Below are positions 52,802 through 62,253 of a stretch of DNA of 64,000 nucleotides, piece after piece. The position numbers and the translations under genes were made by a program. The notes below the pieces were generated by a model that was not told where the DNA came from, ran no database searches, and worked only from the letters and a program-made list of their open reading frames with translations. This DNA is from Aromatoleum aromaticum EbN1 (GTDB lineage Bacteria; Pseudomonadota; Gammaproteobacteria; Burkholderiales; Rhodocyclaceae), in NCBI RefSeq assembly GCF_000025965.1, contig NC_006824.1, positions 159,671 through 223,670 of the forward strand. The letters run 5' to 3'. How positions within the stretch are numbered: position 1 is the first letter of the stretch; every line of letters begins with the position of its first letter.

Positions 52802-53976
52802 TGCGCGACGTCGTCATCGTTGAAGCCGTCCGCACCCCGGTGGGGAAGTTTCGCGGCGGACTGAAGGACGTCCGCGCCGACCACCTCGGGGCCCTAGTTC
52901 TGGACGAAGTGATCAAGCGTGCCAACCTCGGCGCGGAGGTGGTCGATGACGTCGTCTTCGGCTGCGTGACTCAGGTCGGCGAGCAGTGCGGGAACATTGC
53001 CCGCACCTCGCTGCTCTCAGCCGGCTGGCCCGAGACAATCCCCGGCATGACGGTCGATCGCAAATGCGGCTCGTCCGAGGCTGCGATCCACGTGGCCATG
53101 GGCGAGATCGCCTCCGGCGCCTGCGACATTGTCGTCGCAGGTGGCGCGGAGAACATGAGCCGGGTTCCGATGGGCGGCAATCGTGACGTCCATGGCGAGC
53201 CGTTCGGCTGGCGCCTGCGCGAGCGCTTCCACCTCACCTCGCAGGGCGAAGCGGCCGAGCGCCTCTGCGATCTGTGGGGTCTCTCCCGCGACGACATCGA
53301 CGACTTCGCGATCGAAAGTCACCGCCGTGCCGCGCGCGCCGCGGATGCGGGCTGGTTCGAACGCGAGATCGTGCCCGTCCCCGTCGCCGAGATTTGCGAG
53401 CAGGGCGTCAAGATTGCCGTCGAGCGCGTAGCCGCTGACGAGACCATCCGCCGCGACACCAGCCGCGAAAAACTCGCCACTCTGAAGACGAGCTTCCGGC
53501 CGGAAGGTGGGCGGGTGACCGCAGGCAACGCGTCCCAAATCTCCGACGGCGCCGCGGCGCTCCTGCTGATGTCGGCTGACAAGGCTAAGGCCCTGGGGCT
53601 GAAGCCGCGCGCGCGCATCCGGGCGGTCACCACGGTGGGTTCAGACCCTGAGCTCATGCTCACCGGTCCGATCGCCGCCACGCGCCGTGCAGTGGAGCGC
53701 GCCGGACTCGCCCTCGGGGACATCGACCTCTTCGAGGTGAACGAAGCCTTCGCGCCGGTGCCGATGATCTGGATGCGTGAGCTCGGGATCGGCCACGACC
53801 GCTTGAACGTGAACGGCGGCGCCATTGCCCTAGGTCACCCCTTGGGCGGCAGTGGCGCCCGAATCATGACCACCCTGCTGCACGAGTTGGAGCGGCGCGG
53901 CGCAACGTTCGGCGCGCAGGCGATCTGCTGTGCGGGCGGCCTCGGCACCGCGACGGTCATCGAGCGGCTGGGCTGA
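52801..53976 (+). CDS. Thiolase (acetyl-CoA acyltransferase), first of two
   Basis: 391 aa. Cys nucleophile at about 89 (MTVDRKCGSSEAAIHV), His in GAIALGHPLGGSGARIM and second Cys in AICCAGGLGTATVIERL. DLFEVNEAFAPVPMIWM is the NEAF box. It cleaves a 3-ketoacyl-CoA with CoA. With ligase, hydratase and dehydrogenase it makes a full beta-oxidation set. Confidence 0.94.
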   Translation: MRDVVIVEAVRTPVGKFRGGLKDVRADHLGALVLDEVIKRANLGAEVVDDVVFGCVTQVGEQCGNIARTSLLSAGWPETIPGMTVDRKCGSSEAAIHVAMGEIASGACDIVVAGGAENMSRVPMGGNRDVHGEPFGWRLRERFHLTSQGEAAERLCDLWGLSRDDIDDFAIESHRRAARAADAGWFEREIVPVPVAEICEQGVKIAVERVAADETIRRDTSREKLATLKTSFRPEGGRVTAGNASQISDGAAALLLMSADKAKALGLKPRARIRAVTTVGSDPELMLTGPIAATRRAVERAGLALGDIDLFEVNEAFAPVPMIWMRELGIGHDRLNVNGGAIALGHPLGGSGARIMTTLLHELERRGATFGAQAICCAGGLGTATVIERLG

Positions 53977-54335
53977 AGGTCACGTCGATATGGGCCGAGC
54001 AAGAGCGTATGTCGACAGCTCCGCCCGCCTGAGAACGAAGTCGTCGAAGTATGTCGGGCGAATGCGTCTTTCATTGAGGGATTTTTCGGTTGGACCACTG
54101 CCGCGGCGACATGGAGAGCGCCGCGAATAGCGCACGAAAATTGAGGGGCTGGGCACGGGCAAGGACAGACAGAGCATCGCTTGCAGAACTTCGGAAGTCT
54201 GTCCAGACCCACAGGCCATCGAGTAGCAGTTCATTTGAAGGGTATTACGACAAATGGTTGCGCCGCCAGCCGGCGTAGTAAACGGTTTGTTGCCTCAATC
54301 AATCGATTGCGCAGTACGAACACGGGAGACAAGGC
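53977..54335. other. Gap before the envelope module
   Basis: 359 bp without a supported gene. No clear terminator or AATATATT motif. The next genes (54336-60842) may have their own promoter here. Confidence 0.35.
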
Positions 54336-55301
54336 ATGAAAAAACTTCTGGATCTCATCCTCTCTGGGGCGCCGCTGGCCATTGTCGGCGGCTTGGCCTA
54401 CGCGGGGATCTTCATCAAACCGCAGCCGCAGGGCTCTGCGGTCGAGCAGCCCGTGTTCGAACGCGGTGAAGGCTACTACGGCGTCTCGGTGCTGGATCAA
54501 GGCAAGGCGTGGGTCGTGGGCAGCAACGGCAAGATCGCGGTGACGGAAGACGGGGGCGCCTCGTGGCAAAAGCAGGCCACGCCGAGCCGCGCCGCCCTCC
54601 AGGATGTCGCCGCCTGGGACGACCAGCACGCCGTCGCGGTCGGCAATGACGGCATCGTGCTGATTACCGTCGATGCCGGGCGCAGCTGGCAGTCGGTCGA
54701 CGCACCCAAGTCCGAAGTCGCCAACAAGCTGCTGCGCGTCAAGGCATTGCCGGGCGGAACGGCGTGGGCGGTCGGTGAAGCCGGCATGGTCATGCGTTCC
54801 ACCGATTTCGGCCGCAGCTGGACGCGGGTCGGGGGCGACGAGGATGTGGGCTGGAACGACATTGTGGCCACTGGGGGCCGAATCTGGCTGGTCGGCGAGT
54901 TCGGCAACGTCAAGGTCTCCGGCGACGACGGTGTCTCCTGGCGCGCAATCGAGACCCCGGTCGAGACGAGCCTGATGGGCCTGGCATTCAAGGATGCCGA
55001 GAATGGCGTCACGGTCGGCTTGGGCGGCGTCGTCCTCACCACCCGCGACGGCGGCCAGAGCTGGGAGCAGCAGCAGACGCCTTCCTCCGAGCACCTCTTC
55101 AGCGTCCTGTGGGAGGGCAGCCGCTGGATCGCCGCTGGCGCGTCCGGGGTCATCCTCGTCGGCGGCGATGAGGGGCGTCGGTGGAAGGAGACGCGGTTGT
55201 CCGAGCTCGATCGCAATTGGTACACGGGGCTCGCCCGCCAGGGCGACAAGTATTTCTTCTCCGGGTCGCAGGTCGCCGTCGTCGGCGCCACTGCCCTGTA
55301 A
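54336..55301 (+). CDS. YCF48/HCF136-like beta-propeller protein
   Basis: 321 aa. A single N-terminal hydrophobic stretch (LILSGAPLAIVGGLAYAGIF) should anchor it or direct export. BNR-type repeats follow: AWVVGSNGKIAVTEDGGASW, AVAVGNDGIVLITVDAGRSW, AWAVGEAGMVMRSTDFGRSW, GVTVGLGGVVLTTRDGGQSW. In Proteobacteria such proteins lie beside MMPL transporters and DUF1302/DUF1329 genes in clusters for hydrophobic substrates. Periplasmic assembly or substrate handling is inferred. Confidence 0.85.
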   Translation: MKKLLDLILSGAPLAIVGGLAYAGIFIKPQPQGSAVEQPVFERGEGYYGVSVLDQGKAWVVGSNGKIAVTEDGGASWQKQATPSRAALQDVAAWDDQHAVAVGNDGIVLITVDAGRSWQSVDAPKSEVANKLLRVKALPGGTAWAVGEAGMVMRSTDFGRSWTRVGGDEDVGWNDIVATGGRIWLVGEFGNVKVSGDDGVSWRAIETPVETSLMGLAFKDAENGVTVGLGGVVLTTRDGGQSWEQQQTPSSEHLFSVLWEGSRWIAAGASGVILVGGDEGRRWKETRLSELDRNWYTGLARQGDKYFFSGSQVAVVGATAL

Positions 55302-55340
55302 CCCGGCCGTAGACCGGCCGGTTCGGGAATCGAGACGCAC

Positions 55341-57716
55341 ATGAAAGACAGGAACTTTCTCAAGCTTGAGCATTTCGTCGAGGCGTGCATCGAGCACCGC
55401 ATTCTGGTGACGGCGATCTTTGCAGCGCTGACCGTCATCATGGCGGTCCTTGCCGTCCGGGTCGAGTTCAAGACGGTATTTGACGACCTGCTGCCGCGCA
55501 GCCACGACTACATCAAGATCCACGAGCGCTTCCGCCAAGACTTCGGCGGCTCGAACATGGTGAGCATCATGGTCGAGGTCGAGGAGGGGACAATCTTCGA
55601 AAGATCTGTGCTGGAAAAGATCAAGAAGATCACCGACGAGCTTCCGCTGGTGCACGGCGTGAATCCGTTCCAAGTCATCTCGCTGGCCTCGAACAAGCTC
55701 AAAGACATCACGTCCTCGACGGACTCGATCGAGATTCGTCCCTTGATGGGGAGCGAGGTGCCACGGACCCAGGAGGAGCTCGATGCGCTGAAGGACAGCG
55801 TACTCAACAGTCCGATGGTCTACGGCGCCTATGTCTCGAAGGATCTCAAGGCCGCCCTGATCACGGTCGACTTCTATGAGAACGCGGTCGACTACACCAA
55901 AATCTTTCCGCAGATCACCAAGCTCGTGGATTCCCTAGAGGGCGACGGGGTGCGGGTGGCCGCGGTCGGTGAGCCGATGCTGTATGGCTGGGTGAACTAC
56001 TACCTTCCCGAAACGATGCGGATCTTCCTGACGACCATCGGTTGCTTGGTAGCGCTGCTGTTTCTCACCGCACGCACTTGGCGCGGCACTCTGTTGCCGC
56101 TGCTCGCCGGCTTGACGAGCGCCATATGGGCGCTTGGTGCCGCCAATCTGCTTGGCTACAACCTTGATCCGCTCGTCATTGTAATCGCGTTCCTGATCAC
56201 GGCGCGGTCGATCTCGCACTCAGTCCAACTGGTTACGCGCTTCGGCGACGAACTCGCCGCCGGCGTGAAAACCTCTAAAGCGGCAGCCTCTGCGGCGATG
56301 CTGCAGTTGTTCAAACCCGGCATACTCGGCGTGGTCGCTGATGCCGGGTGCATGCTTGTGGTGGTGCTCACGCCGATCCCGCTGATGCAGAAAGTGTCGG
56401 TCATCGGCACGATCTGGGTGCTTACCATCGCGGTCACAGCGTGCGTCATGACGCCGGTGTTCCTGTCGTGGCTTGCTCCCTCGACCCGGAATGCCCATCC
56501 GGTCAACGTCTATCCAATCCTCGATCGCGTCCTGAAACTCTGCATCGCCACGACCCTGTCGCGCGGCCGCTATGGGGTGCTGGGCGTAGCGCTCGTGCTG
56601 TTCATCGGTTCCGGAATCTACGCGTTCAAGCTGCAGGTAGGCGACGCCGACGGGGGTTCGCCCATCCTGTGGCAGGAATCCCGCTACAACACCGACTCAG
56701 CGGCGATCAACAAGCAGTTCCAAGGTGCCGACCGAATGTACATCGTGTTCGAAGGCGACAAGCCGGGCGCTGTCAAGGAGCCGGCAGTGCTACAGAGCAT
56801 GGCGGCGATGCAGCGCTACATGGGCGCCCAACCGGAGGTCGGCGGCAGCTTGTCGCTCGCCGACGTGATCCCTGGCGTCAATCAGATGCTGCGCGAGGAC
56901 AATCCGCGTTACCGCGACCTCGGCAAGAGCGCGGCCGAGAACGGCGAACTGCTCTACATGTGGTCGCCCGACTCCGGGGATGCTGCGCGTTTTATGGACC
57001 CGAAGGCGCAGAACGCTCCGGTGACGCTGTTCTTCAAGGATCACCGCGGCGACACCATCCGCACGGCGATCGAGCGGGTGAAGGAATTCATTGTAGCGAA
57101 CCCGATCGAGCAGGGGGCGTACGTCCTGGCTGGAGGCCTAGTCGGGGTGACGGCGGCAGTGAATGAGGTGATCTTCCGTGGCCAGATCGAAAGCATTGCC
57201 CTCGCGCTGCTGGTGCTAGTGATCTGCTGCGCGGTGGCCTACCGCTCAATGCGCGCCGGCATCTTCTTCATGGTGCCGGTCATTCTCTCCAACACCATCA
57301 CCTTCTGCGTAATGGCATGGCAGGGTATCGGCATGACGCTCTCCACCCTGCCGGTTGCCGCGCTCGGGATTGGTCTCGGTGTGGATTATGCCTTCTACAT
57401 TGTCGATGGGATTCGCGAGGAGCTTCATCACCATTCGGATTTGAAACGGGCAATCACCCAATCGCTGCTCAGTGCCGGCAAGGGCGTGCTGATCACGTCG
57501 CTGACCCTCACCGCAAGTGTGGTGCTGTGGTTTGCTTCCTCGCTGAGGTTCCAAGCAGAGATGGGTACGTTGATGGCGATCTGGCTGTTCGTTTCTTCGG
57601 TGAGTGCGCTGTTCATCATGCCGGCCATGGTCTACGTCTTCCGGCCGGAATTTGTGGTGGGCAAGCGCGAGAAAGTCTCTGCCGTTAGTGGGGAGGGTGC
57701 GGTGGCCGCAGCTTGA
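55341..57716 (+). CDS. MMPL/RND-family transporter
   Basis: 791 aa. Two halves of the RND layout: TM1 (RILVTAIFAALTVIMAVLAV), a large periplasmic loop, a TM bundle (GCLVALLFLTARTWRG ... VIVIAFLITARSISHSVQLV), then TM7 (RYGVLGVALVLFIGSGIYAF), a second loop and a bundle (IALALLVLVICCAVAYRSM ... LPVAALGIGLGVDYAFYIVD). The GxxxD-type GLGVDYAF is typical of MMPL and hopanoid-type transporters. It would move a lipid or hydrophobic substrate, perhaps inward with the DUF1302/1329 partners. Confidence 0.9.
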   Translation: MKDRNFLKLEHFVEACIEHRILVTAIFAALTVIMAVLAVRVEFKTVFDDLLPRSHDYIKIHERFRQDFGGSNMVSIMVEVEEGTIFERSVLEKIKKITDELPLVHGVNPFQVISLASNKLKDITSSTDSIEIRPLMGSEVPRTQEELDALKDSVLNSPMVYGAYVSKDLKAALITVDFYENAVDYTKIFPQITKLVDSLEGDGVRVAAVGEPMLYGWVNYYLPETMRIFLTTIGCLVALLFLTARTWRGTLLPLLAGLTSAIWALGAANLLGYNLDPLVIVIAFLITARSISHSVQLVTRFGDELAAGVKTSKAAASAAMLQLFKPGILGVVADAGCMLVVVLTPIPLMQKVSVIGTIWVLTIAVTACVMTPVFLSWLAPSTRNAHPVNVYPILDRVLKLCIATTLSRGRYGVLGVALVLFIGSGIYAFKLQVGDADGGSPILWQESRYNTDSAAINKQFQGADRMYIVFEGDKPGAVKEPAVLQSMAAMQRYMGAQPEVGGSLSLADVIPGVNQMLREDNPRYRDLGKSAAENGELLYMWSPDSGDAARFMDPKAQNAPVTLFFKDHRGDTIRTAIERVKEFIVANPIEQGAYVLAGGLVGVTAAVNEVIFRGQIESIALALLVLVICCAVAYRSMRAGIFFMVPVILSNTITFCVMAWQGIGMTLSTLPVAALGIGLGVDYAFYIVDGIREELHHHSDLKRAITQSLLSAGKGVLITSLTLTASVVLWFASSLRFQAEMGTLMAIWLFVSSVSALFIMPAMVYVFRPEFVVGKREKVSAVSGEGAVAAA

Positions 57717-57850
57717 GGCCACTTCGCAATCGCACATGACGACGAGAAAGGGAGGAGCTATGACCCAGGTGGCGAAGTGACCTTTTACGATGCTAAAGGC
57801 GCTGAAGCAATCTGGCGTAGCTTGAGTCATTAGACTGGGCTGGAGACGTT

Positions 57851-59521
57851 ATGAAAATAAAATTGAATGGCACGGCACGATCGACGGTGCTGTTGTCAAT
57901 CGCACTGAGCTGCAATAGCGCGCTGGGGGAAGATTTCCCCGACCTAGAAGACGATCTGAACGTGAATTACTTTAAGTGGGGCGGCTACGTCCGCACCTGG
58001 ATGTCCTGGAATCTGGCCGACAACAAGGATGTGACCTCCCCGCTGCCCGGCACGCCTGCCTACGACAAGCTGGGCGGCCGCGGCGACCTGTCGACGGCGC
58101 GGGCCTCGCTCCAGCTCACCGCCGATGCGAAGACCGGACCCATCACCTGGCGCGCCGTGGGCCGTGCGGACCGTGAAAAGCTCACCTCCTATGGGGAGGA
58201 ACTCGAAGAACGTTCCTGCCGCAGCGCCGCGGTGGCGGGGATGCCCTCCGGCCCCGGTTGCGACGCCGTGGAGAACTACAATCAGGAGGAGCTGCGCGAG
58301 TTCTACGGCGATTTCAACCTCGGCGATCGCGTCTCGGTGCGCCTGGGCAAGCAGCAGGTGGTATTCGGCGAGACCGACTTCTTCCATCCCAACGACCTAC
58401 TGCACGGCTTCGACTATCGCTGGCGCGCCTTCGGTGAGCCCGAGAGCGACGAGCTGCGTAAGCCGCTCATCATGGCCAACATCAAGATGGCCGTGCCCGA
58501 GGCGCGCGGCACCTTGCAGCTCGTGGTGCGCCCCGGCTGGGATCGCAAGAAGGACATCGGCAACACGTACGACATCTTCGGCGGGCGCTGGGCGGCGTCT
58601 CCTAACATGGGCGTGGACTATCTGGCCTATGCGACGGACTTCAACTACAAGCACTCCGAAGGCGATTACCGCGATGTCACCGGCGCCCTGCGCTGGACGG
58701 GTTTGGCAGGTGACCTCAACTACGCTCTGTCGTACCAGCGCGTGTTCCAGCCCGACTTCGTGCTTAACCCCTGCGGTGTGTTCGCTTCCGCCGGCCAGCG
58801 TGATGCGACCGGCTGCGCGCCCTCGCTTTACTACAAGGAAGCGCCCAAGAACAAGGCGTACGGTGACTGGATCTATCCCATCATCAATGTCTTCGGCGGC
58901 AGCGTGAGCGGGGAGAGCCGCTGGCTCGACGCCGTGGTCAACTTCGAGATGGCGTACCACAAGGACCGCCTGTTCAACTCGAATACCAACGTCACGGGCT
59001 TTCCCAACGCCTCGGGGTTTTTCCAGATTCCCAACAACGCCGGCGTCATGGGGCCGTTGGCCAAGAAGGACGTGATCCAGACCACGCTGCGGATCGACAA
59101 GCAACTGCGTCTCGAGGATCTGCTGGGCACCAACGCGCCCTCCTTCGCCTCCGTGCAGGTGTTTGACACCTGGGTGCAGGATTGGGACAGGAAGGACGAT
59201 CTGGTGGCGGCCGTCGGTTCGAATGCAAAACTGCGTGAGCACGCCACCATCGCCACTGCGTTCGTACAGTTTCCCTACATGAATTCTCGTCTCACCTACG
59301 GCCTGGCCTATGGGCGCGAGCTTCAAGCGGGCAACAGCTTCTTCATTCCGAGCGTCAGCTACAACATCGGGAACAACTGGCGTATCGCCGCGGACGCGGT
59401 GTTCTTCCAGACCAACAACGCGCGGCGGGACAACATCTCCAGCCCCGGTTCCCGCCATTACGGCATGGCGGCCTTCAACAACCACGACTACGGCACTTTG
59501 CGGGTGACGTATCAGTTCTGA
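57851..59521 (+). CDS. DUF1302 outer-membrane-type protein
   Basis: 556 aa. Signal peptide at the N-terminus (STVLLSIALSCNSALGED). The body is rich in aromatic beta-strands (YFKWGGYVRTWMSW, FYGDFNLGDRVSVRLGKQQV, SRLTYGLAYGRELQAGNSFF, LRVTYQF at the C-terminus), as in outer-membrane beta-barrels ending in Phe. DUF1302 and DUF1329 proteins occur together in clusters for steroids, terpenes and long-chain compounds. A substrate channel is inferred. Confidence 0.85.
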   Translation: MKIKLNGTARSTVLLSIALSCNSALGEDFPDLEDDLNVNYFKWGGYVRTWMSWNLADNKDVTSPLPGTPAYDKLGGRGDLSTARASLQLTADAKTGPITWRAVGRADREKLTSYGEELEERSCRSAAVAGMPSGPGCDAVENYNQEELREFYGDFNLGDRVSVRLGKQQVVFGETDFFHPNDLLHGFDYRWRAFGEPESDELRKPLIMANIKMAVPEARGTLQLVVRPGWDRKKDIGNTYDIFGGRWAASPNMGVDYLAYATDFNYKHSEGDYRDVTGALRWTGLAGDLNYALSYQRVFQPDFVLNPCGVFASAGQRDATGCAPSLYYKEAPKNKAYGDWIYPIINVFGGSVSGESRWLDAVVNFEMAYHKDRLFNSNTNVTGFPNASGFFQIPNNAGVMGPLAKKDVIQTTLRIDKQLRLEDLLGTNAPSFASVQVFDTWVQDWDRKDDLVAAVGSNAKLREHATIATAFVQFPYMNSRLTYGLAYGRELQAGNSFFIPSVSYNIGNNWRIAADAVFFQTNNARRDNISSPGSRHYGMAAFNNHDYGTLRVTYQF

Positions 59522-59588
59522 GTGGAGCGGCACCGCTATGAAGAGCCTTACCAACGACAGCGCAACTTTCAAAGAGAGGAATCTAACG

Positions 59589-60842
59589 ATGCAGACCATC
59601 GCGCTTCGACGAGTCGTCGCCCCCCTGGCTGCCAGCCTATTCGCCTTGGGTACCCCGGCCTTTGCCGCAGAGCTGGCTGAAGGCACGGTTATCAGCAAGG
59701 AGAACATTGACAGGGTCATGAACGACACGTTCATGGGTCACAAGGTCTCCGATCTGCTGACAGAGCGCATGCAATGGTTTGTGCGCACCTACGACAAGAA
59801 GTACCCGCTCACCAAGGCGCCCGAGCCCCAGCTCGACCCGAAGTACGTCGAGGCGACCAAGAAGTATTCGAGCCAGGTGAAGCTGGACCCGCAGACCCGC
59901 GAAGTTACCGGTTACGCCGCGGGCATGCCGTTCCCCAACATCGATCCGTCCGACCCGCTGGCGGGTGACAAGGTGATCTGGAATTTCTACCTCGGCGCGC
60001 CCTCCGGCGGCGATGTCTACAACACCACCTATTTCCTGACAGCGAACAAGAACGGGTTCGAAGCGAGCCAGAAGTGGACTTTCCAGCGCATCTGGGCCAA
60101 GAACCGGCTGTGGGGCGAAGCGCCCTTCCCCAATGAGCCGACGGTGTTCACCAAGACCATTCTGGTCGGCCTCCAGCCGCAGGACGTGCGCGGCGTGGGC
60201 ACCTTCACCGTACAGTACGAGGAGGCCAACAAGCTGGACGATCTTTGGGCGTACATCAAGTCCGCGCGCCGCGTTCGCCGTCTGTCCGGCAACTCGTGGA
60301 TGGATAACGTGGGCGGCTTCGACTTCTTGAACGACGACACGAGCTTGTGGAACTCGCGGCCCTCGCGCTACCAGTCGACCAAGCTGATCGGAAAGCGCTG
60401 GATCCTCGCTGCCACCGACTTTGAGCCGGAACGCGTGAAGGGCAAAGAAGGCACCGGGGAGGAGTGGGCGAATCTGAACTTCAAGGATGCGCCCTACCTG
60501 ATGTCGACGCAGAAAGTGACCCCGCGCGAAGTGTGGGTGGTCGAGGGTACGCCGCCGGACGGACACCCCTACGGCAAGAAAGTCGCCTATGTCGACACCA
60601 AGGTGCCGGCGGTCTATCACACCGAGGTGTATGACAAGAACGGCGACTTCTGGCGGATGATGGACCACCACTTCAACCAGCGCGTCGGCGCCAAGTCGGG
60701 CATCAAGTACTACTACGCCCTGGGCGGCGAAATGCTCGACTTCAAGGCCATGCACGGCACCTTCTGGACTGCGGAGTCGAAGGTCGACGTCGGTCTGAAT
60801 CCCATTCAGCACACCGTCGAGAAGCTCGAACGGCTTCAATAA
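59589..60842 (+). CDS. DUF1329 periplasmic/outer-membrane lipoprotein-like protein
   Basis: 417 aa from MQTIALRRV (the frame extends to 59538); GAGAGGAATC precedes it. Signal peptide with VVAPLAASLFALGTPAFAAE. The mature part has AAGMPFPNIDPSDPLAGDKV, IKSARRVRRLSGNSWMDNVG, ILAATDFEPERV and WVVEGTPPDGHPYGKK, typical of DUF1329 (LolB-like fold). Likely carries hydrophobic substrates between membranes. Confidence 0.87.
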   Translation: MQTIALRRVVAPLAASLFALGTPAFAAELAEGTVISKENIDRVMNDTFMGHKVSDLLTERMQWFVRTYDKKYPLTKAPEPQLDPKYVEATKKYSSQVKLDPQTREVTGYAAGMPFPNIDPSDPLAGDKVIWNFYLGAPSGGDVYNTTYFLTANKNGFEASQKWTFQRIWAKNRLWGEAPFPNEPTVFTKTILVGLQPQDVRGVGTFTVQYEEANKLDDLWAYIKSARRVRRLSGNSWMDNVGGFDFLNDDTSLWNSRPSRYQSTKLIGKRWILAATDFEPERVKGKEGTGEEWANLNFKDAPYLMSTQKVTPREVWVVEGTPPDGHPYGKKVAYVDTKVPAVYHTEVYDKNGDFWRMMDHHFNQRVGAKSGIKYYYALGGEMLDFKAMHGTFWTAESKVDVGLNPIQHTVEKLERLQ

Positions 60843-60850
60843 TCGAGGAG

Positions 60851-60888
60851 GGCACGCCTTCGGCCGCATGGCCGGGAGGCGTCCTTTT
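60851..60888 (+). terminator. Rho-independent terminator after DUF1329
   Basis: GGCACGCCTTCGGCC (60851-60865) and GGCCGGGAGGCGTCC (60870-60884) form a strong imperfect stem followed by TTTTT. It separates the envelope genes from the SnoaL-dehydrogenase-thiolase set. Confidence 0.75.
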
Positions 60889-60934
60889 TCCATTCATCCA
60901 TGACGAGGGATCACGCCTTTTTTGGAGCTGTGTG

Positions 60935-61333
60935 ATGAACGACCTTGAAGCGAACAAGAACGTGGTGACGCGCCTTTTTACCGCCTTCGGCAACGCGGAC
61001 ATTGCGCAGATCGTCGATCTGCTCCATGACGAGGCCACATGGTGGGTTTCGGGCTCGCTGTCGATCTCGGGCACATATACGAAGGCCGAGATGGAAAAGC
61101 TGCTGGTGGGCATGCACGACCTGGTGGACGGCGCGATCAAGCTGACGCCGCAGGGTTTCACCGCAGAAGGCAACCGCGTCGCCGCGGAAGCGGAATCGAT
61201 GGCCAACACCAAGAGCGGTCGCGTTTACAACAACCTCTACCACTTCCTCTTCGAAATCAAGGACGGCAAGGTGTTTCGGGTCAAGGAATACATGGACCCG
61301 ATGCATGTGCAGGCGGTCTTCTTCGAGGCGTAA
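60935..61333 (+). CDS. SnoaL/NTF2-like protein
   Basis: 132 aa from the ATG 7 nt after GGAG. NTF2-like cone: NVVTRLFTAFGNADIAQIVD, LLHDEATWWVSGSLSISGTY, GRVYNNLYHFLFEIKDGKVF, VKEYMDPMHVQAVFFEA. The family includes ketosteroid isomerases and small hydrolases or dehydratases; the catalytic residues cannot be assigned from sequence alone. Just upstream of the second dehydrogenase. Confidence 0.8.
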   Translation: MNDLEANKNVVTRLFTAFGNADIAQIVDLLHDEATWWVSGSLSISGTYTKAEMEKLLVGMHDLVDGAIKLTPQGFTAEGNRVAAEAESMANTKSGRVYNNLYHFLFEIKDGKVFRVKEYMDPMHVQAVFFEA

Positions 61334-61392
61334 GGGGGAAGGGCGCCGCCGGCGCCTTGAATTGAATCAATACGAGGTCTGAGGAGAATCAA

Positions 61393-62241
61393 ATGACCGT
61401 CAAACGGGTCGGCGTGATCGGCGCCGGGACCATGGGAAACGGAATAGCGCAGACGTGCACCGCAGCCGGTCTGTCGGTCACTATGGTCGACATTTCCAAG
61501 GATGCGCTGGACCGCGCGTTGGTCACTATCGGCGTCAATCTTGACCGGCTGGTGAAGAAGGAGAAGCTCTCGACCCAGGACAAAGAAGCCATTCTCGGCC
61601 GCATCACCGTCGCGACCGAGCTCTCCGCGGTGGCCGATGTCGATGTCGCGATCGAGGCCGCCACCGAGAACACCGCGCTGAAATTGAAACTCCTGCGCGA
61701 GCTCGACGGACTGCTCGGGCCGGACGCGATCCTGGTCACCAACACTTCCTCGATCTCGATCACGATGCTCGCTGCGGCGGTGAATCGGTCGGAAAAGTTC
61801 ATCGGCATGCATTTCTTCAACCCGGTGCCGGTGATGGCGCTGGTCGAGCTCATCCGCGGCCTGCAGACCAGCGACGAGACCCACCAGGGGATGGAGGCCT
61901 TGGCGCGGCAGATCGGCAAGACACCGATCACCGTCCGCAACAACCCCGGCTTCGCCGTGAACCGCATCCTGTGCCCCATGATCAACGAGGCGATCTTCGT
62001 TCTCGCCGAGGGCATCGCCACCGCGGCTGACATCGACGAAGGCATGAAGCTCGGTTGCAACCATCCCATCGGCCCGCTCGCGTTGGCCGACATGATCGGT
62101 CTGGACACCCTGCTGGCCGTGCTGGAGGTCTTCTACGAAGGCTTCAATGATTCCAAGTATCGCCCCGCGCCGCTGCTCAAGGAGATGGTGGCGGCGGGCT
62201 ACCTCGGGCGCAAGAGCGGCCGAGGCTTCTATCAGTATTGA
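61393..62241 (+). CDS. 3-hydroxyacyl-CoA dehydrogenase (second of two)
   Basis: 282 aa. NAD loop VGVIGAGTMGNGIAQTCTAA, TNTSSISITMLAAAVNRSEK, GMHFFNPVPVMALVELIRGL and GCNHPIGPLALADMIGLDTL. Length and layout match 3-hydroxybutyryl-CoA dehydrogenase (Hbd). A second, shorter-chain step than the enzyme at 51902 is possible. The thiolase follows after 12 bp. Confidence 0.93.
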   Translation: MTVKRVGVIGAGTMGNGIAQTCTAAGLSVTMVDISKDALDRALVTIGVNLDRLVKKEKLSTQDKEAILGRITVATELSAVADVDVAIEAATENTALKLKLLRELDGLLGPDAILVTNTSSISITMLAAAVNRSEKFIGMHFFNPVPVMALVELIRGLQTSDETHQGMEALARQIGKTPITVRNNPGFAVNRILCPMINEAIFVLAEGIATAADIDEGMKLGCNHPIGPLALADMIGLDTLLAVLEVFYEGFNDSKYRPAPLLKEMVAAGYLGRKSGRGFYQY

Positions 62242-62253
62242 GAGGAACCAATA

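Noticed and set aside
54231..55673. 480-codon open frame on the minus strand
   Set aside because: Antisense shadow of the YCF48-like and MMPL genes.
58397..60893. Two open frames of over 400 codons on the minus strand
   Set aside because: Antisense shadows of DUF1302 and DUF1329, both of which have signal peptides and family motifs on the plus strand.
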